Positions 54,432-63,170 of a DNA stretch of 64,000 bases are shown here, in pieces. A model generated the notes under the pieces. It was not told where the DNA came from. It did not search any database and worked only from the letters and a program-made list of their open reading frames with translations. Every line of letters begins with the position of its first letter. Position 1 is the stretch's first letter. The stretch is from Crystallibacter sp963696055 (lineage in GTDB: Bacteria; Actinomycetota; Actinomycetes; Actinomycetales; Micrococcaceae). The stretch covers positions 744,001-808,000 of the forward strand of contig CAVOIE010000002.1 of assembly GCA_963696055.1 (NCBI GenBank). The letters run 5' to 3'. The position numbers and the translations under genes are program-made.

Positions 54432-55631
54432 TCAGCCCCGTCGGGTAAAGCCGATCGGCAGGCGGGTGGGGCCGGTGTTGCCGGAATCCGGCAGCCACTC
54501 GTCTCCCCCAATCAGGTGCGGGTCGGCCATCCGGCTGGCCAGCAGCGGCAGGGCCTCGCTCATGTCCGCTCGCGCAACGAAATGGCCCAGGCAGTGGTGC
54601 ACACCGCCGCCGAAGCCGTAATGCGGTGCGTGCTCGCCTAGCAGGTCCATCTCGGGGTTGGGGAAGGCCAGCGGGTCGGTGCCCGAGGACTGGGTAAAGA
54701 GGTGGACGGTGGTGCCCTTTGCGATGAAGAGGTCCTGGTAGGTGAAGTCCTCCACTGCTTCCCGGGTGACCCACGTGACCGTTGGATTGGTCCGCATGAC
54801 TTCTTCGACGGCCTTGGCGCCCAGCTCCGGACGCTCCGCCAGCAGGCCCCACTGCTCCGGGTTGCGGATAAAGGACTGCATCGCCAGTCCTAGCTGGTTG
54901 CGGGTGGTGTCCATGCCGCCGAAGATCAGCAGTACCAGCGCGTTGCGCAGCTCTTCGTCGCTGAGCCGATCGCCGTCGCGGCTGGCCAGCACCAGGCGGC
55001 TGACGAAGTCCTCGCCGGGATTGGCCTGACGATCCTTGATCAGCTCGTCGGCGTATTCGTATAGCTCCGCGACCGCGGCCTCGACCTTGTCCAGATCCTG
55101 CTTGAAGGTCACTCCGAGGGCCAGCCCCACTGTGGAGGCCAGCCGGGCGATCTTCGGCCATTCGCTCTCCGGAATGCCCAACAGGATGGTGAGCACCCGG
55201 GTGGCGTAGGGCTCAGCGAAGTCACGGATGAACTCACACTCGCCCTTGTCGATAAACGCGTCGATCAGCTCGTTGGCCAGGGCCTGGAACCGCGGGACCA
55301 GATCCTTGATCAGCCGCGGCGAGAACGCCGGATTGAGCAGTCGGCGGATGCGGTGGTGGTCCTCGCCTTCCAGCACCAGCAGATTCTTGGTCCACCAGTC
55401 GTAGAACAAGCCGCCGTGCACCCCGTTGTGGGCCGGCCACTGGGCACTGCCCTGCTTGAGCTTGGGGCTCTTGAGCAGCTTGCTCACCTCGTCGTACCGC
55501 AGCACGGCGATGCCGTAATTGGTCTTCGCGTACCAGCTGGCCTCGCGTGCGTTGCGCAGCTCTTCGGACTGCATGGCGAACGACGGGTCCGAAATATTCA
55601 GGTACGGAACGTCAACAATGGGCGTACTCAT
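54432..55631 (-). CDS. Cytochrome P450
   Basis: A 399-residue soluble bacterial P450. Heme-thiolate motif FGGGVHHCLGH with Cys347, the I-helix FGGMDTT at residues 237-243 (the Asp-Thr pair that activates O2), and the K-helix ExxR at 277-280. With ferredoxin and reductase encoded next, it is a complete class I system. Gene order with a GS-like gene resembles CYP151/pip-mor loci for cyclic secondary amines, suggesting ring-opening C-N oxidation; other amine or alkyl substrates are not excluded. Confidence 0.94.
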   Translation of the reverse strand: MSTPIVDVPYLNISDPSFAMQSEELRNAREASWYAKTNYGIAVLRYDEVSKLLKSPKLKQGSAQWPAHNGVHGGLFYDWWTKNLLVLEGEDHHRIRRLLNPAFSPRLIKDLVPRFQALANELIDAFIDKGECEFIRDFAEPYATRVLTILLGIPESEWPKIARLASTVGLALGVTFKQDLDKVEAAVAELYEYADELIKDRQANPGEDFVSRLVLASRDGDRLSDEELRNALVLLIFGGMDTTRNQLGLAMQSFIRNPEQWGLLAERPELGAKAVEEVMRTNPTVTWVTREAVEDFTYQDLFIAKGTTVHLFTQSSGTDPLAFPNPEMDLLGEHAPHYGFGGGVHHCLGHFVARADMSEALPLLASRMADPHLIGGDEWLPDSGNTGPTRLPIGFTRRG

Positions 55632-55711
55632 GGTTGGAACCTTTTCCTCGTCTTGCTATAGGTGAATTGCTGGGCTGGAAGGCCCGGACTGTGCTGCTAG
55701 TCGCTGTGCTG

Positions 55712-57217
55712 CTAGGTGGAAAGCGACCCGGCAGGTATCGCATCTCCTGCAGGCGCGTCGCCCTTGAGGTAGGGCTTCTTCCAGACCATGTAGATCAGGC
55801 CCACAACCACCACCCCGACGGCGGAGATCAGCACCAGGTAGTTGACGAACCAGCCCGCCTCGGGCGTCCGCGGCCACGCCATATTGACCATGCCGATCAC
55901 GCCCCAGGTCAGGGCGGCGATGTTGATAGGGATGCCCCAAGCACCAAGCTGGAAGGCCCCGTTGGCCTTCCACCCCTTGAGCTTGGCCCGCAGCGAGGCC
56001 AGGACCACCATCTGGAAGCCCATGTACATGCCCATCGCGGCGAACGAGATGATGGTGACCAGGGCGTCTTCGGACACCTTGGAACCCACCACGATGATGG
56101 CCGGGACCAGGCCGGCCAGCAGCAGAGCGTACGGCGGAACGTGGCGGGTTTCGCTGAACTTGCTCAGCAGCTTGCTGCCCGGCAGGATGCCGTCGCGGGC
56201 CATCGAGTAGGCCAGCCGCGAGGACGCTGCCTGCAGGCTCAACGCGCAGGACACGAAAGAGATCAGCACAATTCCGAGGACAACCTTGAAGCCAACCGGT
56301 CCGAAGGCCGAGAGCAGCACGTTGCCAATCGGGTCGGAGTCCGCACCGGAGATGACGGCGCCGAAGTCCGGCACGGCCAGGATCAGGGACAAGCACACGA
56401 ACATCGCGGCGAAGCCGCCGATGTAGATGGTCATCCGCATGGCCTTGGGGATCCTCACTCCCGGGTTCGGCACCTCTTCGGCTACGTCGCCGCAGGCTTC
56501 GAATCCGTAGTACTGGTAAATGCCGATCAGGCCGGCAGCGGCGAAGGCGATGAAGTAGTTACTGCCTTCTCCTGCCCCAAACGTCTGGAACAAGACGCTG
56601 AGGTCATGGTGGCGGGCAGTGGTCAGCAGCCAAACACCGACGGCGATGGCGCCGCCCAGCTCCGCCAGCAGGCCCAGCATGGCTACCTTGCTCAGCACCT
56701 TGGTGCCGCCGAGGTTCAAGACGGTGGCCAGCGCGATGACCACGAGCGCAGAAATGATGACCGAGTCAACGGTGCTTTCCAGGCCCAGGAGCATGCTGAG
56801 GAACGGTCCGGCCCCGTAGGAGACGCTGGCGATGGTCGCCAGCAGGGCACACAGGTAGATCCAACCGTTCATCCAGCCCCACTTGCGGCCCCAGAGGCGC
56901 CGCGCCCAGGGGTAGACGCCGCCGGCCACCGGGTAATTGGAAACGATCTCGCCGAACACGGTGGCGACCAGCAACTGGCCCACGCCGACAATCACCAGGG
57001 ACCAGAACATGGGTGGCCCCGCGATGCCCAGCGAGGCAGCGAAGAGCGAGTAGATCCCCACGACCGGGGACAGGTAGGTGAAGCCCAGGGACACGTTCCC
57101 CCAGAAGGTCATTTCGCGCTTGAATTGCTTCTCATACGAGTAGCCAAGGCTGGCAAGGTGCTCGGCGTCTTCATCGACGCCCTGACCTCCAGCGGGTCTC
57201 GTCATTTCGGCTGACAT
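55712..57217 (-). CDS. APC family amino acid/amine permease
   Basis: A 501-residue transporter with 12 predicted helices of the amino acid-polyamine-organocation family: the N-terminal FGNVSLGFTYLSPVVGIYS region and GGVYPWARRLWGRKWGWMNGWIY are typical of GABA/amine-type permeases. As first gene of the minus-strand series it probably imports the substrate or a related amine. GAAGGAG stands before the ATG, and a CRP/GlxR-type box lies at 57281-57296. Confidence 0.92.
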   Translation of the reverse strand: MSAEMTRPAGGQGVDEDAEHLASLGYSYEKQFKREMTFWGNVSLGFTYLSPVVGIYSLFAASLGIAGPPMFWSLVIVGVGQLLVATVFGEIVSNYPVAGGVYPWARRLWGRKWGWMNGWIYLCALLATIASVSYGAGPFLSMLLGLESTVDSVIISALVVIALATVLNLGGTKVLSKVAMLGLLAELGGAIAVGVWLLTTARHHDLSVLFQTFGAGEGSNYFIAFAAAGLIGIYQYYGFEACGDVAEEVPNPGVRIPKAMRMTIYIGGFAAMFVCLSLILAVPDFGAVISGADSDPIGNVLLSAFGPVGFKVVLGIVLISFVSCALSLQAASSRLAYSMARDGILPGSKLLSKFSETRHVPPYALLLAGLVPAIIVVGSKVSEDALVTIISFAAMGMYMGFQMVVLASLRAKLKGWKANGAFQLGAWGIPINIAALTWGVIGMVNMAWPRTPEAGWFVNYLVLISAVGVVVVGLIYMVWKKPYLKGDAPAGDAIPAGSLST

Positions 57218-57280
57218 TGCGCTCCTTCAAAACGAATAGTCAGTGCGGTGGACGGTGCACAGGAGTCTGCCTCCTCCGCT

Positions 57281-57296
57281 TGTGATTGAGATCACA
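57281..57296. promoter_or_regulatory. CRP/GlxR-type operator
   Basis: TGTGATTGAGATCACA is an exact TGTGA-N6-TCACA box, the consensus of the CRP/GlxR regulators (cAMP-dependent in corynebacteria and others). It lies 64-79 bases upstream of the permease start, so the minus-strand operon may be under carbon control. Confidence 0.7.
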
Positions 57297-57536
57297 GTAA
57301 CGGCGATCACGGAAAAACCCTACAAATGAATGTTTTGTTTGGCAAGGGTTTCTTTCGCAGACAGTTCCCGTCAGCCACAGGGGCGATTTATGGGTGAAAC
57401 TATTGACTTTTGCCGGGGCGGCGATCCGGCCGCTCCGATCGGATGCACACAGATGCCTGCCGCCGCCACCGAAAAGATGCATCGACGAAGCTTTTAGCAG
57501 GCAACCCGCCGAAGATTTTCTGCGGACCACGAACTG

Positions 57537-57570
57537 GCGAAGCCAGCGAAGCCAGCGAAGCCAGCGAAGA
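57537..57570. repeat. 9-bp tandem repeat (GCGAAGCCA), about 3.8 copies
   Basis: Units at 57537, 57546 and 57555 are identical, the last partial at 57564-57570. Confidence 0.85.
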
Positions 57571-57676
57571 GTTCATTGGATGAAACGACCAAGGCTCTGG
57601 CCCGGATGTCCAATCTCAGCCTGATGGCGCTGCCGTAAACTCGACGGCACATCATGATTTCCGGAAGGACCGATCC

Positions 57677-58864
57677 GTGCCTGACTCGTCCCGCGCTTCG
57701 GCGCCCGCGGCAACCGATAGGCCCCTCGAAGGGCTGCTGGTAGCAGATTTCTCCCGGGTTCTCGCCGGACCGTTGGCCACCATGACCCTGGCTGATCTTG
57801 GCGCGCGGGTCATCAAGGTGGAGCGCCCTGGCGCAGGCGACGACACCCGCAGCTGGGGCCCGCCGTACTCCCCTACCGGCGCCACGTACTTCGAGAGCGT
57901 AAACCGCAATAAGGAATCGATCTGCCTGGACCTGACGGAGCCCGGGGACCGACTTCTGGCGAGGAAACTGGCGCTGGCTGCGGACGTCGTGGTGGAGAAT
58001 TTCAAACCCGGCGGGATGGACAAGCTTGGGCTGGGGTATGCGGAGCTCTCCACAGGGAACCCGGGCCTGGTCTACGCTTCCATCTCCGGTTTCGGTTCAG
58101 CCGAGGGCGCTGCCCTTCCCGGCTACGACTTCATCGTGCAGGCGGTCGGCGGCCTGATGAGCATCACCGGCGAAGCGGATGGTTCACCCTATAAAGCGGG
58201 TGTCGCCCTCGTTGATGTGCTGACTGCGAAGGACACCACCATCGGGATCCTCGCGGCGCTTAACGCCCGCGCCGCCTCCGGGCTTGGCCGCCGGCTGGAG
58301 GTCAATCTGTTGTCCAGCCTGCAGGGTGCCCTGGCCAACCAGGCCCAGGCGTATCTGGGCGCAGCCAAGGTCCCCCAGCGAATGGGCAACGAGCACCCCT
58401 CCATCGTTCCGTACCAACTGCTGAACTGCGCCGACGGCCCGTTGGCCGTGGCCTGCGGCAACGACGGGCAGTTCCGCCAACTGGCTAGCGTCTTGGGAAT
58501 TCCCCGGCTCGCGGACGACGCGCGCTTCGCCACCAACAGCGCTCGGGTCCAACATCGCAAGGAACTCATTCCATTGTTGGAGCAGGCCCTCTCCTCGGCA
58601 TCAGCCTCGGTGTGGCAGGACAAGCTGACCGGCGTGGGTGTTCCTGCCGGTCCTGTCGCCAGCATCGACGAGGGAATCAGCTACGCCGAGTCACTCGGGC
58701 TGGCTCCCACCATCGAAGTCCATGATGCCGCCGGCCGGCCCGTCGGCCGGCAGATCCGCCACCCGGTCTCCTGGAGCCCCGCGTTTGAACCGCGCACGGC
58801 AGCCCCGCCCGCGCTCGGCGAGCATACCGAATCCGTGCTGGAGTGGCTGCACGCTCTGGACTAA
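57677..58864 (+). CDS. CaiB/BaiF family CoA-transferase
   Basis: A class III CoA-transferase, 395 residues: GLLVADFSRVLAGPLATMTLADLGARVIKVE near the N-terminus, VNRNKESICLDL, and GYDFIVQAVGGLMSITG with the catalytic Asp. Such enzymes move CoA between acids; relatives include succinyl-CoA:glutarate CoA-transferase. With a glutaryl-CoA dehydrogenase-like gene 3 kb away, glutarate activation is the natural guess. GTG 57677 starts it. It converges with the PucR gene, 3 bases apart. Confidence 0.92.
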   Translation: MPDSSRASAPAATDRPLEGLLVADFSRVLAGPLATMTLADLGARVIKVERPGAGDDTRSWGPPYSPTGATYFESVNRNKESICLDLTEPGDRLLARKLALAADVVVENFKPGGMDKLGLGYAELSTGNPGLVYASISGFGSAEGAALPGYDFIVQAVGGLMSITGEADGSPYKAGVALVDVLTAKDTTIGILAALNARAASGLGRRLEVNLLSSLQGALANQAQAYLGAAKVPQRMGNEHPSIVPYQLLNCADGPLAVACGNDGQFRQLASVLGIPRLADDARFATNSARVQHRKELIPLLEQALSSASASVWQDKLTGVGVPAGPVASIDEGISYAESLGLAPTIEVHDAAGRPVGRQIRHPVSWSPAFEPRTAAPPALGEHTESVLEWLHALD

Positions 58865-58867
58865 ACG

Positions 58868-60442
58868 TCAGAGCCCTCGCCGACGCAAGGCCAGCCACAG
58901 GTGCGCGGCAACATCCGGATCGTCGAGGGCCACTCCGAGCAGTCGCTCGGCCACGGCCATTCGGTGGCGCAGCGAATTCCGGTGGACCTTCAGCTGACGG
59001 GCGGCATCCTCCCAGCGGCCCTGATGGCGCAGGTAGGCCGCCACGGTCTCCAGGAGTTCGGCGCGAGGGTACTCCGCCAGCGCAACGACCCACGCATCGG
59101 CTCGTGCCTCCTCATCAGCCGCCATGTCCACCAGCGTGCCGGCGGGAGCGGCAACCGCAGCACGGTGCACCGCGGCCATCGCACCGGCGACGTCTTCCAA
59201 ACCGAGTGGTTCGGTCCAGGCGGCAGCCGTGTCAACGTCGAGGGGCGCGGGCGCTGACGCCGCCCCGGCAGGGCCGGCGGGTCCCCTACCGCCCGTCCAG
59301 GCCAGAAATTCACCGTCTGCATTCGCATCATCGTGCTGGGGCGCTGACGTCAGTTCAGCCAGCCCAGCATCCAACAGGAAGTAGGCCACTGCGTCGTCGT
59401 CGTAGCGAAGCATGCAGCCGGCCACCGCCGACGACGGCAGGGTGCCGCCCTCGGCGCGCTGGAGCCGGGACACCGCGCCGGCGAGCGCAGGCAGGGAGTC
59501 CGCCGTCGGACTGCGCATGGCCAGCACGCGGACGCGTTCCGGCAGCGGCCCGAGATTTCCGTCCCCGGCCACCAGTCTGGCGGCCTCCACTTGGCCCTTG
59601 GCAATCAGCTTCGCGACAACGGAACCCAGCGCCGCCGTCGTGCCCAAGAGTTCGTCGCGCTGCTGGGCTTTCAGTGCCAGCAAGACGCACACCGTCATGA
59701 TGATCTGCCGGTCGGCTTTGGTCAGGGTACGGCCGGATCCGATCGCGAGGAAACCGTCGATCCGCCCTCCGACCAGGATCGGATACTCCACAACGGGCGT
59801 GCCGTGCAACCAGAAAGTTGCCGCGGAATGGGTGCCGGCAACGTTGAGCCGTGCGGTTTCCAGCTTGAGATGCGGCAGCAGCGAGAGCGCACTCGCCGGC
59901 CAGACCGTGGCTTCTGTTCCGTCGCCGGCGGGCAGGTAGGCCACCCAGCCGCCCAGGGCCTGTGCCAGACCCTGCACCACGGACGGCAAAGCATCCGCGC
60001 GCATCGTCGCCCGGGCCAGCGCGGTCTGCGTTCCCAAGTTCGCTATCAGTCCGGCCTGATCACTGCGCGATGCCAGTTCCCAGAACATCCGCGAGACATC
60101 CAGGAACGGTACGCCGTCGGGGACTACCAGCAATTCCACCCCTGCGGCAGAGCAAGCGCGGACCAGTTCCGGCGGCACGCTGTCCAACCCTTCGCCCAGT
60201 CCCAGCCCCAAGGCAGCCACACCTTTGGCCGCCAGCCGCTGGACGTAATCGTCCGCTGCATCGGCGGTTCCGCCCAGCGGTATGCCGGTCGTCAGGAGCA
60301 ACTCCCCGCCCTCCAGGTAGGCGCCGGGATCCGCCAGCTCGGAGACGTGGACACCGGAGAGCTGAATCCCCGGCACGGGTCCGGGAATTGCTGGCCGGAG
60401 CGAATCTCCAAGTTCATTGCTGAGCTGGGCAAGGGAAACCAT
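58868..60442 (-). CDS. PucR family transcriptional regulator
   Basis: A 524-residue regulator: PucR N-terminal domain (MVSLAQLSNELGDSL to residue ~130, with LTTGIPL), a GGDEF-like central part and the C-terminal PucR helix-turn-helix (ETVAAYLRHQGRWEDAARQLKVHRNSLRHRM, then a short tail). Family members control purine, GABA, proline or amine catabolism. It is divergent from the aminotransferase gene, with 81 bases between. ATG 60442 chosen; upstream residues are atypical. Confidence 0.92.
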   Translation of the reverse strand: MVSLAQLSNELGDSLRPAIPGPVPGIQLSGVHVSELADPGAYLEGGELLLTTGIPLGGTADAADDYVQRLAAKGVAALGLGLGEGLDSVPPELVRACSAAGVELLVVPDGVPFLDVSRMFWELASRSDQAGLIANLGTQTALARATMRADALPSVVQGLAQALGGWVAYLPAGDGTEATVWPASALSLLPHLKLETARLNVAGTHSAATFWLHGTPVVEYPILVGGRIDGFLAIGSGRTLTKADRQIIMTVCVLLALKAQQRDELLGTTAALGSVVAKLIAKGQVEAARLVAGDGNLGPLPERVRVLAMRSPTADSLPALAGAVSRLQRAEGGTLPSSAVAGCMLRYDDDAVAYFLLDAGLAELTSAPQHDDANADGEFLAWTGGRGPAGPAGAASAPAPLDVDTAAAWTEPLGLEDVAGAMAAVHRAAVAAPAGTLVDMAADEEARADAWVVALAEYPRAELLETVAAYLRHQGRWEDAARQLKVHRNSLRHRMAVAERLLGVALDDPDVAAHLWLALRRRGL

Positions 60443-60523
60443 GGACTGATTATCCAATAGAACCCGACATCCTGGGCAGAACATCCGATGACCGGGCGCG
60501 GATCCTGCGTCTAGCGTTGCCCT

Positions 60524-61950
60524 ATGACCGAACGCCTCACCTCCGCTGCCAGCGCGCCCGCCGTCGACCTCCCCCAGTCCCGCCACCTCGCCACCGCCAT
60601 CCCCCGGCCCCCGTTCCCTGGCCCTGCACCGAGAACGTCAGGCCCACGTGAGCGGCGGATTCGGCATCACGCTGCCGGTCTTCGTGGCGAGCGCCGGCAC
60701 CTCGACCCTGGAAGACGTCGATGGCAACACGTTCATCGATCTCGCGTCCGGCATCGCCGTCACCAGCGTGGGGGCGGCGAACCCGGTGGTGCGCGAGCAC
60801 GTTGCCGCGCAGCTCGACCTGTTCACGCACACCTGCTTCATGGTGACCGAGTACGAAGGGTTCGTGCGCGTCGCCGAGTGGCTGAACGCGCACACGCCAG
60901 GCGACTTCGAGAAGCGCACCGCGCTGTTCAGCACCGGCGCCGAGGCGGTCGAGAACGCGGTGAAGATCGCCAGAGCGCACACCGGTCGTCCTGGAGTGCT
61001 CGTGATCGACGAGGGCTACCACGGGCGTTCGCTGCTCACGCTCGCCATGACGGCGAAGGAGCATCCGTACAACGTCCTTCGGCCCGTTCCCGACGAGGTG
61101 GTGCGAGGGCCGGCCAACCCGCTGCGCCCGGTGCCCCGCAGAGGCCGGGGGCGGAGCTCCGCGAGCCGCGCCCTCGCCTCGGTCGAGGCCACACCTCGTC
61201 GCACGCACGGCGCCGATCACTTCGCCGCCCTGGTCATCGAACCGATCCAGGGCGAGGGCGGCTTCGTGGTGCCGGCCCCCGGATTCCTCGTCGGTCTGCG
61301 CGAGCTCGCCGACCGGTACGGCATCGTGCTGGTGATCGACGAGATCCAGGCCGGCATGGGCCGCACCGGACGACTCTTTGCCAGCGAGCACGAGGGCGTC
61401 GCCGGGGACCTCACCCTTACCGCCAAGGCTCTGGCCGGCGGGCTTCCGCTCAGCGCCGTCACCGGACGCGCCGAGCTGATGAACGCGGCCCACGCCGGTG
61501 GACTCGGCGGCACCTACGCAGGAAACCCGCTGGCCTGCGAGGCGGCACTGGCGGTCTTCGGAGCTTCGAGGACGGGACCCTGCTGCCGCGGCCGCGCATC
61601 GAGGCGGTCGCACGCGAACTCCTCGAGCCGCTGCTCACCGAGATCGCCGCCGTGGCCGAGGTCCGCGGCCGCGGCGCCATGCTGGCCGTCGAGTTCGCCG
61701 ACCGTGGACCCTCGCCCCGCGCGCGGACCTGGCCAAGGAGATCTCCGCCCTGCCACGCGCGGGCGTGCTCACCCTGACCTGCGGCACCCACGGCAACGTC
61801 ATCCGACTGCTGCCGCCGCTGGTGATCGGCGAGGAGCTACTCGCGACGGCCTGCGGTGCTGCGCCGTCCATCCTCGACGTCGCCGCCGAGAGAACGGCCA
61901 GCGCATCAGCCGTTCCCCCCCTGAACTACTTCGGGGACACATCGCCATGA
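60524..61950 (+). pseudogene. Class III aminotransferase (GabT-like), several frameshifts
   Basis: PLP enzyme of the 4-aminobutyrate/5-aminovalerate aminotransferase type, converting an omega-amino acid to its semialdehyde. Conserved parts are spread over three frames: MTERLTSAASAPAVDLPQS (60524), FIDLASGIAVTSVGAANPVV to LTAKALAGGLPLSAVTG with the active-site Lys (frame of 60648), then FEDGTLLPRPRIEAVARELL and finally ISALPRAGVLTLTCGTHGN. Shifts are needed near 60612, 61560 and 61725. No in-frame nonsense within the conserved frames favours sequence error. Confidence 0.85.
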
Positions 61951-61963
61951 CGCCTCACCATCC

Positions 61964-63140
61964 ATGACCACGAAACCCACCAGCTGGACCAGACCTGATC
62001 GACTTCGATGCGCTGCTCACCGAAGAGGAGCGCCGCTGCGGGATAACGTTCGCTCCTTCGTCGACAGCCGCGATCAAGCCGAACATCGCCGACTGGTACG
62101 AGGACGCGGTCTTCCCGCTGGAGATCGTCCCCGAGATGGCCAAGCTCGGCCTGCTCGGCATGCACCTGAAGGGCTACGGCTGCGCCGGCCGCACCGCCGT
62201 CGAGTACGGGCTCGCCGCTGCCGGAGCTCGAGGCCGGCGACTCCGGCCTGCGCACCTTCGTCTCCGTGCAGGGCTCGCTGGCCATGAGCGCCATCTACAA
62301 GCACGGCTCCGAGGAGCAGAAGCAGGAGTGGCTGCCGCAGATGGCCGCCGGCGAGGCGATCGGTTGCTTCGGCCTGACCGAGCCCACCGCCGGGTCGGAC
62401 CCGTCGAGCATGACGACCTTCGCCCGCCGGCGACGGCGACGACTGGGTCCTCAACGGCGCCAAGCGCTGGATCGGCCTGGCCTCCGTCGCCCAGGTCGCC
62501 GATCATCTGGGCGCAGACCGACGACGGCGTCCGCGGCTTCGTCGTCCCCACCGAGACCGCCGGGATTCACGGCCACGCCGATCGAGCCCAAGCTGTCGAT
62601 GCGCGCCTCCATCCAGTGCGACATCGAACTCACCGACGTGCGTCTGCCCGCCGACGCGGTGCTGCCGAACGCCAGTGGCCTGCACGGGCCGTTCTCCTGC
62701 CTGAACGAGGCCCGTTACGGCATCATCTGGGGCGCCATGGGTGCGGCCCGTGACGCCTCGAGGCCGCCCTGGACTATTCCAAGGACCGGATGCAGTTCGA
62801 CAAGCCGCTGGCCGGCTACCAGCTGACCCAGCAGAAGCTCGTCGACATGGCGCTGGAGATCAACAAGGGCTTCCTGCTCGCCCTGCACCTCGGCCGGCTG
62901 AAGGACGCGGGCACGCTGCAGCCGCACCAGATCTCGGTCGGCAAGCTGAACAACTGCCGCGAGGCCATCGAGATCGCCCGCGAAGCCCGCACCATCCTCG
63001 GCGGCAACGGCATCACCCTCGACTACTCGCCGCTGCGCCACGCGAACAACCTCGAATCGGTGCGCACCTACGAGGGCACCGACGAGGTCCACACGCTCAT
63101 CCTCGGCCAGCAGCTCACCGGCGTCGCCGCCTTCCGCTGA
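61964..63140 (+). pseudogene. Glutaryl-CoA dehydrogenase-like acyl-CoA dehydrogenase, many frameshifts
   Basis: An acyl-CoA dehydrogenase whose pieces match glutaryl-CoA dehydrogenase: LIDFDALLTEEERR, PNIADWYEDAVFPLEIVPEM, the GLTEPTAGSDPSSM flavin segment, SMRASIQCDIELTDVRLP, and the catalytic-Glu region LESVRTYEGTDEVHTLILGQ before the stop. At least seven shifts are needed (near 62030, 62093, 62222, 62425, 62505, 62565, 62758). Oxidative decarboxylation of glutaryl-CoA to crotonyl-CoA would fit the neighbouring CoA-transferase. Confidence 0.86.
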
Positions 63141-63170
63141 TGAGGCGGCGACCGCGAGCAAAGGAGCATC

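Larger units (their letters stand above)
57218..57676. other. Divergent promoter gap of the amine island
   Basis: This 459-base gap is AT-richer than the flanks, contains the CRP-like site, an AAACCCT/AGGGTTT inverted repeat (57315-57321 and 57345-57351) and a 9-bp tandem repeat. It must hold the promoters of the permease and of the CoA-transferase gene. No gene seen. Confidence 0.6.

Noticed and set aside
55547..57214. 555-codon plus-strand frame opposite the APC permease
   Set aside because: Shadow of the permease; no recognisable domain.
49057..57217. Plain putrescine (Puu) pathway
   Set aside because: GS-like ligase, C26 hydrolases, permease, aminotransferase and aldehyde dehydrogenase fit it, but no PuuB-type oxidase is present and a full P450 system is inserted; kept only as an alternative.
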